Positions 17,918-28,090 of a stretch of 64,000 nt of DNA are shown here, piece by piece. The notes beneath the pieces are model-generated. The model had not been told where the DNA came from. It did not search any database and saw only the letters and a list, made by a program, of their open reading frames with translations. Source of the DNA: Clostridia bacterium (GTDB taxonomy: Bacteria; Bacillota; Clostridia; TANB77; UBA1234). The position numbers and the translations under genes were made by a program. The stretch lies in contig CAAEBC010000038.1 of NCBI GenBank assembly GCA_900753975.1, positions 4,501-68,500 of the forward strand. Reading direction: 5' to 3'. Numbering within the stretch: the first letter of the stretch is position 1; each line of letters starts with the position of its first letter.

Positions 17918-19309
17918 ATGTTTAAAGGAATATATTTTAAGCTTGTTACAACCTATCTTTCACTTTTTATGGCAATTGTACTTTTAGTTTCTTTTTTCAT
18001 AAGTAGTGTTTTTTATAAGCAATTTACAAATCAAATACAAGAAGAATTAGTAAATGCTTGCGTTAAAACGAATGTACTTATGCAAAGGTACTATAATAAC
18101 GAGATTACGAAAGAAGAGTTAACAGCCTGGATTAACGCAATGGCATATATATCAAACTTAAAGATATATATATTAAATCCTGATGCTTCAGTACTTCACA
18201 AAGTATCTGAATCAGAAGAAATGAGCATGAATATTCAAATAAAACAAGATATATTAAAAGTTATGGAAGGCGAAACTGTTAGTAGAATGAATGCAGTTTC
18301 ATTAAACCAAGAAAGTAATCTTGTTTATGTTGGAATTCCTTTAACATATAACGATACTGTAAGTGGTGTTATTATGGCATTTTCGCCAATAACCGAAATG
18401 GAAGTATTAATAAGTGAAGTCTTAAAAATTATAGGTATTATCTTAGTGATAGTAATCCTTATAGGAACTATTGCAATTTTGCGTGTCTCTGTAAAAATTT
18501 CCGAGCCTATTACTGAAATAAGTAAATATGCAAGACGTATTGGTAAAGGAGAAGAAGTTCCAGATGTAGAGATTGCAAGTAATGATGAAATCGGAATGCT
18601 TGCTGCATCTTTTAACGAAATGAAAAGAGAGATTGCAGTTTCAGAGCAAATGAGAAAAGAAATTGTTGCGAATGTTTCGCATGAATTAAGAACTCCATTA
18701 ACTTCTATAATAGGTTTTATAAAAGGAATTTTAGATGGAGTAATTCCAGTAGAAGATCATGAAAAATATCTATCTATTGTTTACAATGAGGCTAATAGAC
18801 TAAAAGAGCTAACTAAAGATATCGTTGATGTTGCAAAACTTGAGTCTGGTAGCATATCATTAAATAAAGAAAAATTTAATTTAAATGAACTTACAAAAGA
18901 AGTTTATACAGAAATGGAAGAATTAGTAAAAGAAAAAAATCTTGAATTTATTCTTGAAGAGTTAAAAAGCGACATAAGCATATATGCAGATAAAGCAAGG
19001 ATAAGACAAGTTCTTATAAATATAATAAATAACTCTATTAAGTTTACAGACAAGGGTTATATAAAAGTAGTATTAGATAGAGAAAAAGATAAAGCTTGTA
19101 TAAGCATTGAAGATACGGGTAGTGGAATAAAAGAAGATAAAATAGCATATTTGTTTGATAAGTTTTATACAGCAAACGATTATGGTAATGCAACAAATGG
19201 TGCCGGACTTGGACTAAATATTGTTAAAAATATTGTTGACTTACATGGTGGCAGCATAGAAGTTTTGAGTACTGTTGGCAAAGGAACAAGAGTAAATATT
19301 AAAATTTAG
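17918..19309 (+). CDS. Membrane sensor histidine kinase
   Basis: A 463-residue kinase paired with the upstream regulator. ATG 17918 follows TGGAG by six bases; an earlier ATG at 17906 overlaps this site. Order: transmembrane 1 (about 10-30), extracytoplasmic sensing region (about 31-165), transmembrane 2 (about 168-190), HAMP (about 192-245), HisKA with VANVSHELRTPLTSIIGF holding the phosphoacceptor His, and the ATPase domain with NIINNSIKF (N box), DTGSGI (G1) and GAGLGLNIVK (G2). Family type resembles WalK/PhoR-like Firmicutes kinases, but without a PAS domain. The signal sensed is unknown. Confidence 0.94.
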   Translation: MFKGIYFKLVTTYLSLFMAIVLLVSFFISSVFYKQFTNQIQEELVNACVKTNVLMQRYYNNEITKEELTAWINAMAYISNLKIYILNPDASVLHKVSESEEMSMNIQIKQDILKVMEGETVSRMNAVSLNQESNLVYVGIPLTYNDTVSGVIMAFSPITEMEVLISEVLKIIGIILVIVILIGTIAILRVSVKISEPITEISKYARRIGKGEEVPDVEIASNDEIGMLAASFNEMKREIAVSEQMRKEIVANVSHELRTPLTSIIGFIKGILDGVIPVEDHEKYLSIVYNEANRLKELTKDIVDVAKLESGSISLNKEKFNLNELTKEVYTEMEELVKEKNLEFILEELKSDISIYADKARIRQVLINIINNSIKFTDKGYIKVVLDREKDKACISIEDTGSGIKEDKIAYLFDKFYTANDYGNATNGAGLGLNIVKNIVDLHGGSIEVLSTVGKGTRVNIKI

Positions 19310-19328
19310 AAAAAGGAAGTGATGATTA

Positions 19329-19796
19329 GTGAAAGCAGATTTTAAAATTATTTCTAGCATACTTATAGCTGTACTTACAGTTTTACTTGCCGTTGTTTTA
19401 ATTTCATACTATAGAAAACCGTTAAAAATAAATACTGATATTTTAAATGATCCTACTTTGACTAATCGTAGCGAAATAGTAAATAATATAGGTCAAGAAC
19501 ATAAAAACGATTTAGTGAGTGGAGAACAAATAATTGAAAATACAAATCAGTCTGGGGAAAATAGTTCTGGAGAAAAGATAGACGATAATTCTCATATAAT
19601 TTCGCCATCTAACAAGCCACGAAATGATGACAAGACGGTTATAATAACTTCTGATGACACTATGACGAATAAAGAAAAGAGACAAATTTTAACAGAGTTA
19701 GATACAACTCTTATGGAGCTTTTAGAGGCAGTAGATAAAGTTCAGACTGTAGATGAAACTCGTCTCGTAAATAAAGAAGAGAGTGGGGTGCAATAA
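19329..19796 (+). CDS. Membrane-anchored unknown protein with Ser/Gly/Glu-rich linker
   Basis: A 155-residue protein starting at GTG 19329 behind AAAAGGAAG. Residues 5-28 form a membrane anchor (IISSILIAVLTVLLAVVLIS), after which the chain is hydrophilic and exported. The region about 58-80 is low-complexity (SGEQIIENTNQSGENSSGEK). The C-terminus is helical and acidic. The stop codon overlaps the next start by one base (TAATG), so the two products are translationally coupled. No enzymatic motif seen. Its place in the two-component operon suggests a partner or target of the sensor in the envelope. Confidence 0.75.
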   Translation: MKADFKIISSILIAVLTVLLAVVLISYYRKPLKINTDILNDPTLTNRSEIVNNIGQEHKNDLVSGEQIIENTNQSGENSSGEKIDDNSHIISPSNKPRNDDKTVIITSDDTMTNKEKRQILTELDTTLMELLEAVDKVQTVDETRLVNKEESGVQ

Positions 19797-20293
19797 TGAA
19801 GAAATTATTTTATACTATTTCTTTGATTTGCATGCTTGCACTTTTTGGAAGTAATGTTTATGCGACAGAGATAAATACAGATATTCCAGAAATGAGTCTT
19901 GAACAGCTTATTATGAGCATGCAAGCAAGACAAGGAAAAGTTGATATAATAAAGAAAAATAATGTTCAAATTACAGATTTGAAAGAAGAGCTAAAAGCAA
20001 AAATCATAGTTGCAGCAGAAAAGGTAAATAGTTTAAAATTAAACATATCTAGTGGTACAGTTTCTATATCTGATAGCGAGATAAATGAGCTAAAAAGCCT
20101 TTTAGAATTTTTACAACAATCTACGAAAACATTAAATGAAGATACCGAAAAAGTTTCAAAGGAAATAGATGCGATACTTGATTTAATTCAAACAAGAGGT
20201 ATGGATCTTGGACAGTATGACTTAATAATTGAGAAACAAAATTTGGTAATAGTAAACATGAAAGACATTTTAAAGAAAGTAAATCAGATTTAG
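19796..20293 (+). CDS. Secreted unknown helical protein
   Basis: A 165-residue protein with a clear signal peptide (KKLFYTISLICMLALFGSNV, likely cleaved after VYA). The mature part looks entirely helical, with coiled-coil character (DLKEELKAKIIVAAEKVNSL; ELKSLLEFLQQSTKTLNE). It has no cysteine after cleavage and no lipobox. Its ATG overlaps the stop codon of the preceding gene by one base. Coexpression with the membrane-anchored protein and the two-component system suggests the pair works at the cell surface. Function unknown. Confidence 0.75.
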   Translation: MKKLFYTISLICMLALFGSNVYATEINTDIPEMSLEQLIMSMQARQGKVDIIKKNNVQITDLKEELKAKIIVAAEKVNSLKLNISSGTVSISDSEINELKSLLEFLQQSTKTLNEDTEKVSKEIDAILDLIQTRGMDLGQYDLIIEKQNLVIVNMKDILKKVNQI

Positions 20294-20347
20294 AAAAGGT
20301 TATAGGTAATCCGAAAAACCTAAATATTCAATGTAAGGAAAAATACG

Positions 20348-21256
20348 ATGTCATTTTTTGAAAAATTAAAACAAGGTTTAACAAGAACAAAAGAAGCAAT
20401 AACTGGAAAAGTAAATGAAGTTTTTAGCAATTTTAGAAAAGTAGATGAAAATCTATTAGAAGAATTAGAAGAAGCACTTATCTTATCAGATGTTGGTGCT
20501 GAAACAGCTATGAAAATAGTAGATAATCTAAGAAAGAGAATTAAACTTGAAAAAATAGAAGATTCTGAAAAAGTTAAAGATGCATTAAAGGAAGAAATAT
20601 ATAAGATTTTGACAGAAAAGGATAATTCGTTAAATCTTTCTACAAAACCAGCTATAATGTTAGTTGTTGGTGTAAATGGTGCAGGCAAGACAACATCTAT
20701 AGGCAAGATTGCAGCTAATCTAAAGGCAGAGGGTAAAAAAGTTTTGGTTGCAGCAGCAGACACTTTTAGAGCAGCTGCTATCGAACAACTAGAAGTTTGG
20801 ACAGAGCGTGCTGGTGTTGATATAATAAAAAGACCAGAAGGTTCAGACCCTGCTTCTGTAGTTTTTGATGCTATTTCAAAAACTAAAAGTGGAGATTATG
20901 ATGTAGTGATTATAGATACAGCAGGAAGATTACATACTAAAAAGAATTTGATGGACGAGCTTGGAAAAATGCAAAGAATTATTGATAGAGAGTTGCCAGA
21001 TGCTGCTAAAGAAGTACTTATAGTGCTTGATGGAACAACAGGTCAAAATGCTTTGGTACAAGCCAAGGAGTTTTCAGAAGTAACAAACATTACTGGCATA
21101 ATATTAACAAAGTTAGATGGTACAGCAAAAGGTGGAGTTGTAATTGGTATTTGTAGTGAACTAAATGTACCAGTAAAACTAATTGGTGTAGGAGAAAAAA
21201 TAGAAGATTTGCAAGTATTTAATGCAGAAGAATTTGCTAAAGCATTATTTGAGTAA
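20348..21256 (+). CDS. ftsY: Signal recognition particle receptor FtsY
   Basis: A 302-residue SRP-type GTPase that docks the ribosome-nascent chain-Ffh complex at the membrane for cotranslational insertion. The short, acidic-domain-poor form typical of Firmicutes. N domain about 1-95 ([20 protein letters not shown]), then the G domain: G1 [18 protein letters not shown], the [14 protein letters not shown] motif, G3 [19 protein letters not shown]4 [10 protein letters not shown]. It ends [21 protein letters not shown], the family C-terminus. AAGGAAAAATACG precedes the ATG. No ffh or ylxM gene is adjacent in this window. Confidence 0.97.
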   Translation: MSFFEKLKQGLTRTKEAITGKVNEVFSNFRKVDENLLEELEEALILSDVGAETAMKIVDNLRKRIKLEKIEDSEKVKDALKEEIYKILTEKDNSLNLSTKPAIMLVVGVNGAGKTTSIGKIAANLKAEGKKVLVAAADTFRAAAIEQLEVWTERAGVDIIKRPEGSDPASVVFDAISKTKSGDYDVVIIDTAGRLHTKKNLMDELGKMQRIIDRELPDAAKEVLIVLDGTTGQNALVQAKEFSEVTNITGIILTKLDGTAKGGVVIGICSELNVPVKLIGVGEKIEDLQVFNAEEFAKALFE

Positions 21257-21290
21257 AATCTGTAAAAGATAAACATTAGGAGGTTTCTTA

Positions 21291-21581
21291 ATGTTTATTT
21301 TTTTTAGAAGAAAGAAAAGTTTAGAAAATAAAATTGACGAAATATTAGAGGCGCTAAACGAAAAAAGCCTTAATAAATTTATGGAGATAATATCTTCACC
21401 AAGAAAATTATTTTGGCGAAACTTTATTGCTGGTATTGCCAAAGGAATTGGCATCGCCATTGGTTTCTCTCTTCTTGGTGCAATACTTATCTATTTATTA
21501 AGATATATCGTCATGCTAAATCTACCAGTTATCGGTGCCTTTTTGCGAGAAATCTGGGAAATTATGCAAAATGAGAGCTAG
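21291..21581 (+). CDS. Small membrane protein, DUF5665-like
   Basis: A 96-residue protein starting 8 bases after AGGAGG. The N-terminal half is basic and helical (RRKKSLENKIDEILEAL), followed by SPRKLFWRNFIAGIAKG, a motif I associate with DUF5665 proteins, and a single long hydrophobic helix (about 52-75: GIGIAIGFSLLGAILIYLL). It is probably a cytoplasm-in, single- or double-pass membrane protein of unknown role. It follows ftsY by 34 bases and could be cotranscribed with it. Confidence 0.75.
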   Translation: MFIFFRRKKSLENKIDEILEALNEKSLNKFMEIISSPRKLFWRNFIAGIAKGIGIAIGFSLLGAILIYLLRYIVMLNLPVIGAFLREIWEIMQNES

Positions 21582-21597
21582 GACGGTATAAGAATTA

Positions 21598-21640
21598 GGG
21601 ACGGAGGAAAATTCTCATTTTTGAGAAAAAGGGACGGACC
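21598..21640 (+). repeat. GC-rich extragenic repeat, copy 2
   Basis: Core GGGACGGAGGAAAATTCTC, then ATTTTTGAGAAAAAGGGACGGACC. The inner part folds (ATTCTCA / TGAGAA). Located between the DUF5665-like gene and rimO. Confidence 0.85.
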
Positions 21641-21764
21641 TAAAAATTACATTAATTACTTTGAAATATTTGACTTATAAGTATCAGCTAAGTTTTATAT
21701 TGCATTTTTTGTTGTTTTAAATTAAAATGTTTTTAGAAAGAAAATTGAAAAAGAGGTTTTAAAT

Positions 21765-23015
21765 ATGAAGATTGGATTTGTTTCATTAGGATGTAGCAAG
21801 AATCTTGTTGATACTGAAATGATGATTAAATTTTATCAAGACAAAGGAAATGAGATTGTGCAAAATCCTGCAGAAGCTGAGGTTATTATTATTAACACTT
21901 GTGGATTTATAGAGGCTGCCAAAAAAGAGGCAATTGATACTATTTTTGAGATGGCAAGATATAAAGAGTTTGGCAAGTGTGAGACTTTGATTGTCACAGG
22001 TTGCTTGGTTGAGAGGTATTTTGAAGAGCTACAGAAAGAGCTTCCAGAAGTTGATTTGTTTATACCAATTAGAGATTACGATAAGATTTTTGAAAAGCTT
22101 GATTTTAAAAATAGAACTATTACTACGGGAGATTTTGCTTATTTAAAAATTGCAGAAGGTTGTAGTAATAATTGTACATATTGTGCGATACCTTATATAA
22201 GAGGAAAATATGTTAGCAGACCTTTTGAAGATATAATCGAAGAAGCAAAAGAACTATATAAGGCAGGGTATAAAGAAATAATTGTAATTGCTCAAGATAC
22301 AACTAAGTATGGAATTGATTTGTATGGTAAAGCAAGATTACCAGAGCTTTTAAGAGAGCTTTCAAAAATTAATTTTATTTGGATTAGATTTTTATATGCT
22401 TACCCAGAATCGATTACTGATGAGCTTATAGAAACTGTTAAAGATTGTGATAATGTTTGTAATTATTTTGATATCCCTGTTCAACATATTTCTGATACAG
22501 TTTTAAAAAGAATGGGAAGACATACTAATAGTGAAGCTATCTATGGTGTTATTTCTAAACTTAGAAGAAAAATACCAGATGTAATTCTTAGAACTTCTTT
22601 AATCGTTGGATTTCCAGGCGAGACTAAAGAAGATTTTGAAGAATTAAAAGAGTTTGTGAAAGCTACTAAGTTTGATAGACTAGGAGTTTTTAAATATTCT
22701 ATTGAGGACGGTACACCTGCTGAAAAGCTTGATGGACATATGGATGAGAGTATAAAAGAAGAACGTAGAAATGAAATAATGGAGATACAGCAAAAAATTT
22801 CTAAAAAGAAAAATGAAGAAATTATCGGAAAAGAGCTTGAATGTAAGATTGATTCAAAAGCAGATTTGGGGTATATAGCAAGAAGCTATAGAGATGTCCC
22901 AGATGAAGATGGTCTTGTTTTTATAGAAACACCAAAAGAGCATCGTGCCGGTGATATTGTACTTGCAAAGGTAACAAATGCAGAAGAATATGATTTGATT
23001 GCAGAAGAAATATAG
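21765..23015 (+). CDS. rimO: Ribosomal protein uS12 methylthiotransferase RimO
   Basis: A 416-residue radical-SAM methylthiotransferase that modifies the conserved Asp of ribosomal protein S12. The N-terminal domain begins KIGFVSLGCSKNLVDTEMM and supplies three cysteines (in SLGCSKN, NTCGF and VTGCLVERY) for the auxiliary cluster. The radical-SAM motif CSNNCTYCAIP (CxxxCxxC) is near 135-141. The TRAM domain lies at the C-terminus (about 350-416). The signature GCSKNLVD rather than GCQMN distinguishes it from MiaB. It is followed 19 bases later by pgsA, a common Firmicutes arrangement. Confidence 0.96.
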   Translation: MKIGFVSLGCSKNLVDTEMMIKFYQDKGNEIVQNPAEAEVIIINTCGFIEAAKKEAIDTIFEMARYKEFGKCETLIVTGCLVERYFEELQKELPEVDLFIPIRDYDKIFEKLDFKNRTITTGDFAYLKIAEGCSNNCTYCAIPYIRGKYVSRPFEDIIEEAKELYKAGYKEIIVIAQDTTKYGIDLYGKARLPELLRELSKINFIWIRFLYAYPESITDELIETVKDCDNVCNYFDIPVQHISDTVLKRMGRHTNSEAIYGVISKLRRKIPDVILRTSLIVGFPGETKEDFEELKEFVKATKFDRLGVFKYSIEDGTPAEKLDGHMDESIKEERRNEIMEIQQKISKKKNEEIIGKELECKIDSKADLGYIARSYRDVPDEDGLVFIETPKEHRAGDIVLAKVTNAEEYDLIAEEI

Positions 23016-23034
23016 TTTAAGGAGGAATTTTTTT

Positions 23035-23634
23035 ATGAATTTACCTAATAAAATAACGATAGCAAGAATTTTACTTGTGCCAATTATGATGTTAATGCCA
23101 TACATTGGAATTACTGCAAAAACTAGCTTTGGACTTCCGATAGTTAATATAATTATTTTAATTATATTTTTAGTAGCATCTTTTACAGACTATTTGGATG
23201 GACACATAGCAAGAAAGAGAAATATAGTTACTAATTTTGGAAAGTTTTTAGATCCTATCGCAGACAAACTTTTGGTATTAGCTGCACTTGTAATGCTTGT
23301 AGAAGCTAGAATTATACCAGGTTGGATTCCAATAATTATAGCTGCAAGAGAATTTATGGTTTCTGCTATAAGAATGCTTGTAGCTACAGAGGGTAAAGTA
23401 ATAGCAGCAAGCAAACTTGGAAAAATAAAAACAGTTACTCAAATGGTAGCTATATCACTCGCATTTTTAGACACTAATTATTTTATGAGCTTCGTATGTG
23501 GTGGGCTTACAGGCTTTGCACTTATTCTAAATATATTAATGTCAGTTGCTATGATACTTGCTGTCATTGCTACAATTTGGTCAGGTGTTGATTATTTTAT
23601 GAAATCTAAAGACGTTGTATTGCAATCAAAATAG
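23035..23634 (+). CDS. pgsA: CDP-diacylglycerol-glycerol-3-phosphate 3-phosphatidyltransferase
   Basis: A 199-residue integral membrane enzyme that makes phosphatidylglycerol phosphate. ATG 23035 lies 9 bases after AAGGAGG; the longer frame starting at 22999 overlaps rimO and is rejected. The CDP-alcohol phosphotransferase signature D-G-x2-A-R-x8-G-x3-D-x3-D is seen as DGHIARKRNIVTNFGKFLDPIADK, here split as DGHIARKRN and GKFLDPIADK. N-terminus LPNKITIARILLVP is typical. About five hydrophobic segments. A terminator follows, which overlaps the lysS promoter. Confidence 0.96.
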   Translation: MNLPNKITIARILLVPIMMLMPYIGITAKTSFGLPIVNIIILIIFLVASFTDYLDGHIARKRNIVTNFGKFLDPIADKLLVLAALVMLVEARIIPGWIPIIIAAREFMVSAIRMLVATEGKVIAASKLGKIKTVTQMVAISLAFLDTNYFMSFVCGGLTGFALILNILMSVAMILAVIATIWSGVDYFMKSKDVVLQSK

Positions 23635-23638
23635 ATAA

Positions 23639-25240
<1,602 letters not shown>

Positions 25241-25283
25241 TTAGTAAGTATTGTTCTATATTTTTTAGATTAAGAGGAGTATT

Positions 25284-25430
25284 ATGAAAGAGAATTTGAG
25301 TGATTTTTTAAAGATAGCATATAAATATAATCGAGTAAAAGACTTAAATGAAGCTTTTGAAGAATATCCTGTGGAAGAAGAATGGCACAAAGGAAAAATT
25401 GAAAATGTTTTAGAAGAAAACTTTAGATGA
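25284..25430 (+). CDS. Small unknown protein, 48 residues
   Basis: ATG 25284 has GAGGAG 5-6 bases upstream, and the stop TGA at 25428 is followed by a strong terminator, so this is a credible tiny gene despite its size. The product is acidic and helical: KENLSDFLKIAYKYN near the start, EEYPVEEEWHKG in the middle, ending EENFR. No signal or membrane segment. It is 43 bases after lysS and is probably the last gene of that transcript. Family not recognised. Confidence 0.65.
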   Translation: MKENLSDFLKIAYKYNRVKDLNEAFEEYPVEEEWHKGKIENVLEENFR

Positions 25431-25443
25431 AGGTGAATAAGAA

Positions 25444-25475
25444 AAGACGGTGAATTTTACATTCACCGTCTTTTT
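25444..25475 (+). terminator. Terminator after the small gene
   Basis: AAGACGGTGAAT (25444-25455) pairs with ATTCACCGTCTT (25461-25472), then T residues. Confidence 0.92.
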
Positions 25476-25513
25476 GTCATTCACAAAAAATACATGTAAA
25501 AATTAGAAATATG

Positions 25514-25522
25514 TGGTATAAT
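25514..25522 (+). promoter_or_regulatory. Extended -10 promoter element for the M50 protease gene
   Basis: TGGTATAAT: an intact TATAAT at 25517-25522 preceded by the TGn extension; the -35 region is poor. Confidence 0.55.
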
Positions 25523-25564
25523 ACTTGTGGACTTATTTTATTTTTGAAATAGGAGGTATGTTTA

Positions 25565-26278
25565 ATGTTTGGACGTAGTAGCCAGATGAATATCATTTTT
25601 ATAATTATTTTGGTAATGATAGCTATAACTAGTAGTAGTTTTGATTTAGAGCAAACACTTCTTACATTGCCTGGCCTTATTTTGGCACTTACTTTTCACG
25701 AGTATGCACATGCTAAAATGTCAGATAGGCTAGGAGACCCAACACCTGCTGCACAAGGAAGACTTACACTTAATCCTTTTGCACATCTAGACCCATTAGG
25801 AACATTTTTCTTGATTTTTGCAGGTTTTGGATGGGGTAAACCAGTTCAAATAGATGAGAGATATTATAGAAATCCTACTCGTGACACGATGCTTGTCGCA
25901 CTTGCGGGTCCGGTTAGTAATTTTATACAATCAATTATATGGTTTTTCGTGTTTGGAGCACTTGCAAAGTTTTGTCCTGAAAATCCTAGTCAAGCACTTG
26001 TAATATTATCAAGTATGGTGCTTTATGCTGCACTAATTAATGTATCTTTGGGTGTATTTAATTTATTACCTTTGCCACCACTTGATGGTTCAAAAATATT
26101 AAGATATTTTTTACACGGAAAAGCAAGAGAAGTTCTATACATGATAGAGCAGTATTCAACGATTATATTACTTGTGTTATTTGCTACAGATTTAACAAGC
26201 ATAATAATTTCACCAATTATTGGATGGATCACAGAGGCTATGCTTTGGCTTGTTAATGCTTTTTATGGATTATTTTAA
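25565..26278 (+). CDS. Site-2 protease family (M50) membrane metalloprotease
   Basis: A 237-residue intramembrane zinc protease of the short M50 type. HEYAH (HExxH zinc site) is near residue 44 in a hydrophobic helix, and the second zinc-ligand motif appears as LPLPPLDGSK near 170 (N/L-P-x-x-P-L-D-G form). Also typical are RLGDPTPAAQGRLTLNPFAHLDP and GWGKPVQID. At least five hydrophobic segments. Related proteins cleave transmembrane regulators, but this short form has no PDZ domain and its substrate is unknown. AGGAGG precedes the ATG. It begins a run with tsaD and a phosphoesterase gene. Confidence 0.92.
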   Translation: MFGRSSQMNIIFIIILVMIAITSSSFDLEQTLLTLPGLILALTFHEYAHAKMSDRLGDPTPAAQGRLTLNPFAHLDPLGTFFLIFAGFGWGKPVQIDERYYRNPTRDTMLVALAGPVSNFIQSIIWFFVFGALAKFCPENPSQALVILSSMVLYAALINVSLGVFNLLPLPPLDGSKILRYFLHGKAREVLYMIEQYSTIILLVLFATDLTSIIISPIIGWITEAMLWLVNAFYGLF

Positions 26279-26303
26279 TTATATAAATAAAGGGAGAATT
26301 TAA

Positions 26304-27305
26304 ATGGAAAAAGATATATTAACACTTGGAATAGAGAGTAGTTGTGATGAAACTTCTGTTGCTGTAGTTAAAAACGGCAGAGAAGTTTTATCAAACGTTA
26401 TTGCAACTCAAATAGATATTCATAAAAAATACGGCGGAGTTGTTCCAGAAATTGCTTCTAGAAATCATGTGGAAAATATCACATATGTAGCCAAGGAAGC
26501 ACTTCAAAAATCTGGAGTTACTTTGGACGATATAGATGCTATATGCTGTACGTATGGCCCAGGCTTAGTTGGAGCTTTATTAGTTGGACTTTCTACTGCA
26601 AAGGCAATGGCTTATGCTTTAAATAAGCCGTTTGTAGGAGTTCATCACATAGAGGGACATATTGCAGCAAATTATATAACACATAAAGAACTAGAACCAC
26701 CATATTTATGTTTGGTAGTTTCTGGTGGACACTCACATTTGGTTCATGTAAAAGATTACACTAAGTTTGAAGTGCTTGGAAAAACTAGGGATGATGCTGT
26801 TGGTGAGGCTTTTGACAAAGTCGCTAGAGTTGTTGGAATTGGTTATCCGGGTGGTCCGGTTATAGACAAACTTGCAAAAGAAGGTAAGCCTATCTATAAC
26901 TTGCCACGTACACATTTTGAAAATTTAGATTTTAGTTTTAGTGGAATTAAAACAGCTGTAATCAATTTAGTACATAAAGAGGGCGACAATATAAATATAA
27001 ATGATTTATGTGCAAGTTTTGAAGAAGCTGTTACAGACATATTAACTCAAAATTCATTAAAGGCAATGAAAGAGCTAGGAGTTAATAAAATCGCAATTGC
27101 CGGGGGCGTTTCAGCAAATAGTTATTTAAGAAACAGAATGCAAGAATTAGGTGAAAAAGAAGGCTTCAAAGTATATTATCCTGAACTAGTTTTATGTACA
27201 GATAACGCAGCGATGATTGCTTCTGCAGGATATTATAATTATATGGCGGGAAAATGTTCACCTTGGAATTTAAATGCCGTGCCTAATTTAAAAATTGGTG
27301 AATAA
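26304..27305 (+). CDS. tsaD: tRNA N6-adenosine threonylcarbamoyltransferase TsaD
   Basis: A 333-residue TsaD, which transfers the threonylcarbamoyl group to A37 of ANN-decoding tRNAs together with TsaB and TsaE. Start [15 protein letters not shown] matches the family, metal ligands lie in [10 protein letters not shown] (about 113-121), the nucleotide site follows in VSGGHSHLV and [18 protein letters not shown] [14 protein letters not shown], and the C-terminal [13 protein letters not shown] is intact. AGGGAG lies upstream. TsaB and TsaE are not in the window. A metallophosphoesterase gene starts 24 bases downstream. Confidence 0.97.
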   Translation: MEKDILTLGIESSCDETSVAVVKNGREVLSNVIATQIDIHKKYGGVVPEIASRNHVENITYVAKEALQKSGVTLDDIDAICCTYGPGLVGALLVGLSTAKAMAYALNKPFVGVHHIEGHIAANYITHKELEPPYLCLVVSGGHSHLVHVKDYTKFEVLGKTRDDAVGEAFDKVARVVGIGYPGGPVIDKLAKEGKPIYNLPRTHFENLDFSFSGIKTAVINLVHKEGDNININDLCASFEEAVTDILTQNSLKAMKELGVNKIAIAGGVSANSYLRNRMQELGEKEGFKVYYPELVLCTDNAAMIASAGYYNYMAGKCSPWNLNAVPNLKIGE

Positions 27306-27329
27306 TGAAACATGAAAGGAGCTTCATGA

Positions 27330-28001
27330 ATGGCAATATATGCAATATCAGATTTCCATTTATCTTTGGGGATAGAAGCAAAACCGATGGATGTTTTTGG
27401 AACACATTGGACTAACTATGTTGATAGACTTAAAGAAAATTGGTTAAATGTAATAAAAGAAGATGATGTAGTGCTTATGGCAGGAGATTTTTCTTGGTCT
27501 ACATATCTTGAAGACAGCAAACCAGATTTTGAGTTTTTAGAAAGTTTGCCAGGGAAGAAGATTTTGTTAAAAGGAAATCATGATTATTGGTGGACTACTT
27601 TAAAAAAGTTAAATGAATTTATTGAGGAAAACGACTTTAAATCTATTAGTTTTGTATATAATAATTCGATAGAACTTGAAAATGCTGTGGTTTGTGGAAC
27701 TAGATATTGGGCTCACGAAGAAGCTTATGACAATGAAAAAATTTTTAATAGAGAGTGTGAAAGAGCTAAAATATCTTTAAAAAGCATACAAGAAACGGCA
27801 AATAAAAAGCCGATAATATTTATGACACATTATGCTCCAGATGAACGTATAATTGATTGTGTGAAGGATTTTGATATCAAATACTGGATTTATGGACATA
27901 TACATAGTAATTACGAGGAAAACATAGTAAACGTTCCTGGAATTGAAACATATTTGACATCATGTGATTACTTGAATTTCAAACCATTACGCATAATGTA
28001 A
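27330..28001 (+). CDS. Metallophosphoesterase
   Basis: A 223-residue calcineurin-like phosphoesterase. The two-metal motifs are in order: ISDFHLS (D-x-H) at the N-terminus, AGDFSW (G-D) near 50, GNHDYWW (GNHD) near 88, THYAP (H) near 170 and YGHIHSN (GHxH) near 190. These fit the small cytosolic YfcE/YpjG-like class; no signal peptide. Substrate unknown. AAAGGAG precedes ATG 27330. Cotranscription with tsaD is likely because only 24 bases separate them. Confidence 0.9.
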   Translation: MAIYAISDFHLSLGIEAKPMDVFGTHWTNYVDRLKENWLNVIKEDDVVLMAGDFSWSTYLEDSKPDFEFLESLPGKKILLKGNHDYWWTTLKKLNEFIEENDFKSISFVYNNSIELENAVVCGTRYWAHEEAYDNEKIFNRECERAKISLKSIQETANKKPIIFMTHYAPDERIIDCVKDFDIKYWIYGHIHSNYEENIVNVPGIETYLTSCDYLNFKPLRIM

Positions 28002-28020
28002 TAACTTAGCTAAAAAGTAC

Positions 28021-28049
28021 TTGGAATATGTTGACAAATGTGTTATAAT
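28021..28049 (+). promoter_or_regulatory. tig promoter
   Basis: TTGGAA at 28021-28026, 17-base spacer, TATAAT at 28044-28049, with a TGT extended -10 element. A TTGACA at 28031 is at the wrong distance. Confidence 0.75.
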
Positions 28050-28090
28050 ACAAAAATGCATAATAAATAAGTAAAGGAAGGATTTTTAAG

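Noticed and set aside
28031..28049. TTGACA close to TATAAT before tig as a promoter pair
   Set aside because: The boxes are only seven bases apart; the functional -35 is more likely TTGGAA at 28021 with a 17-base spacer.
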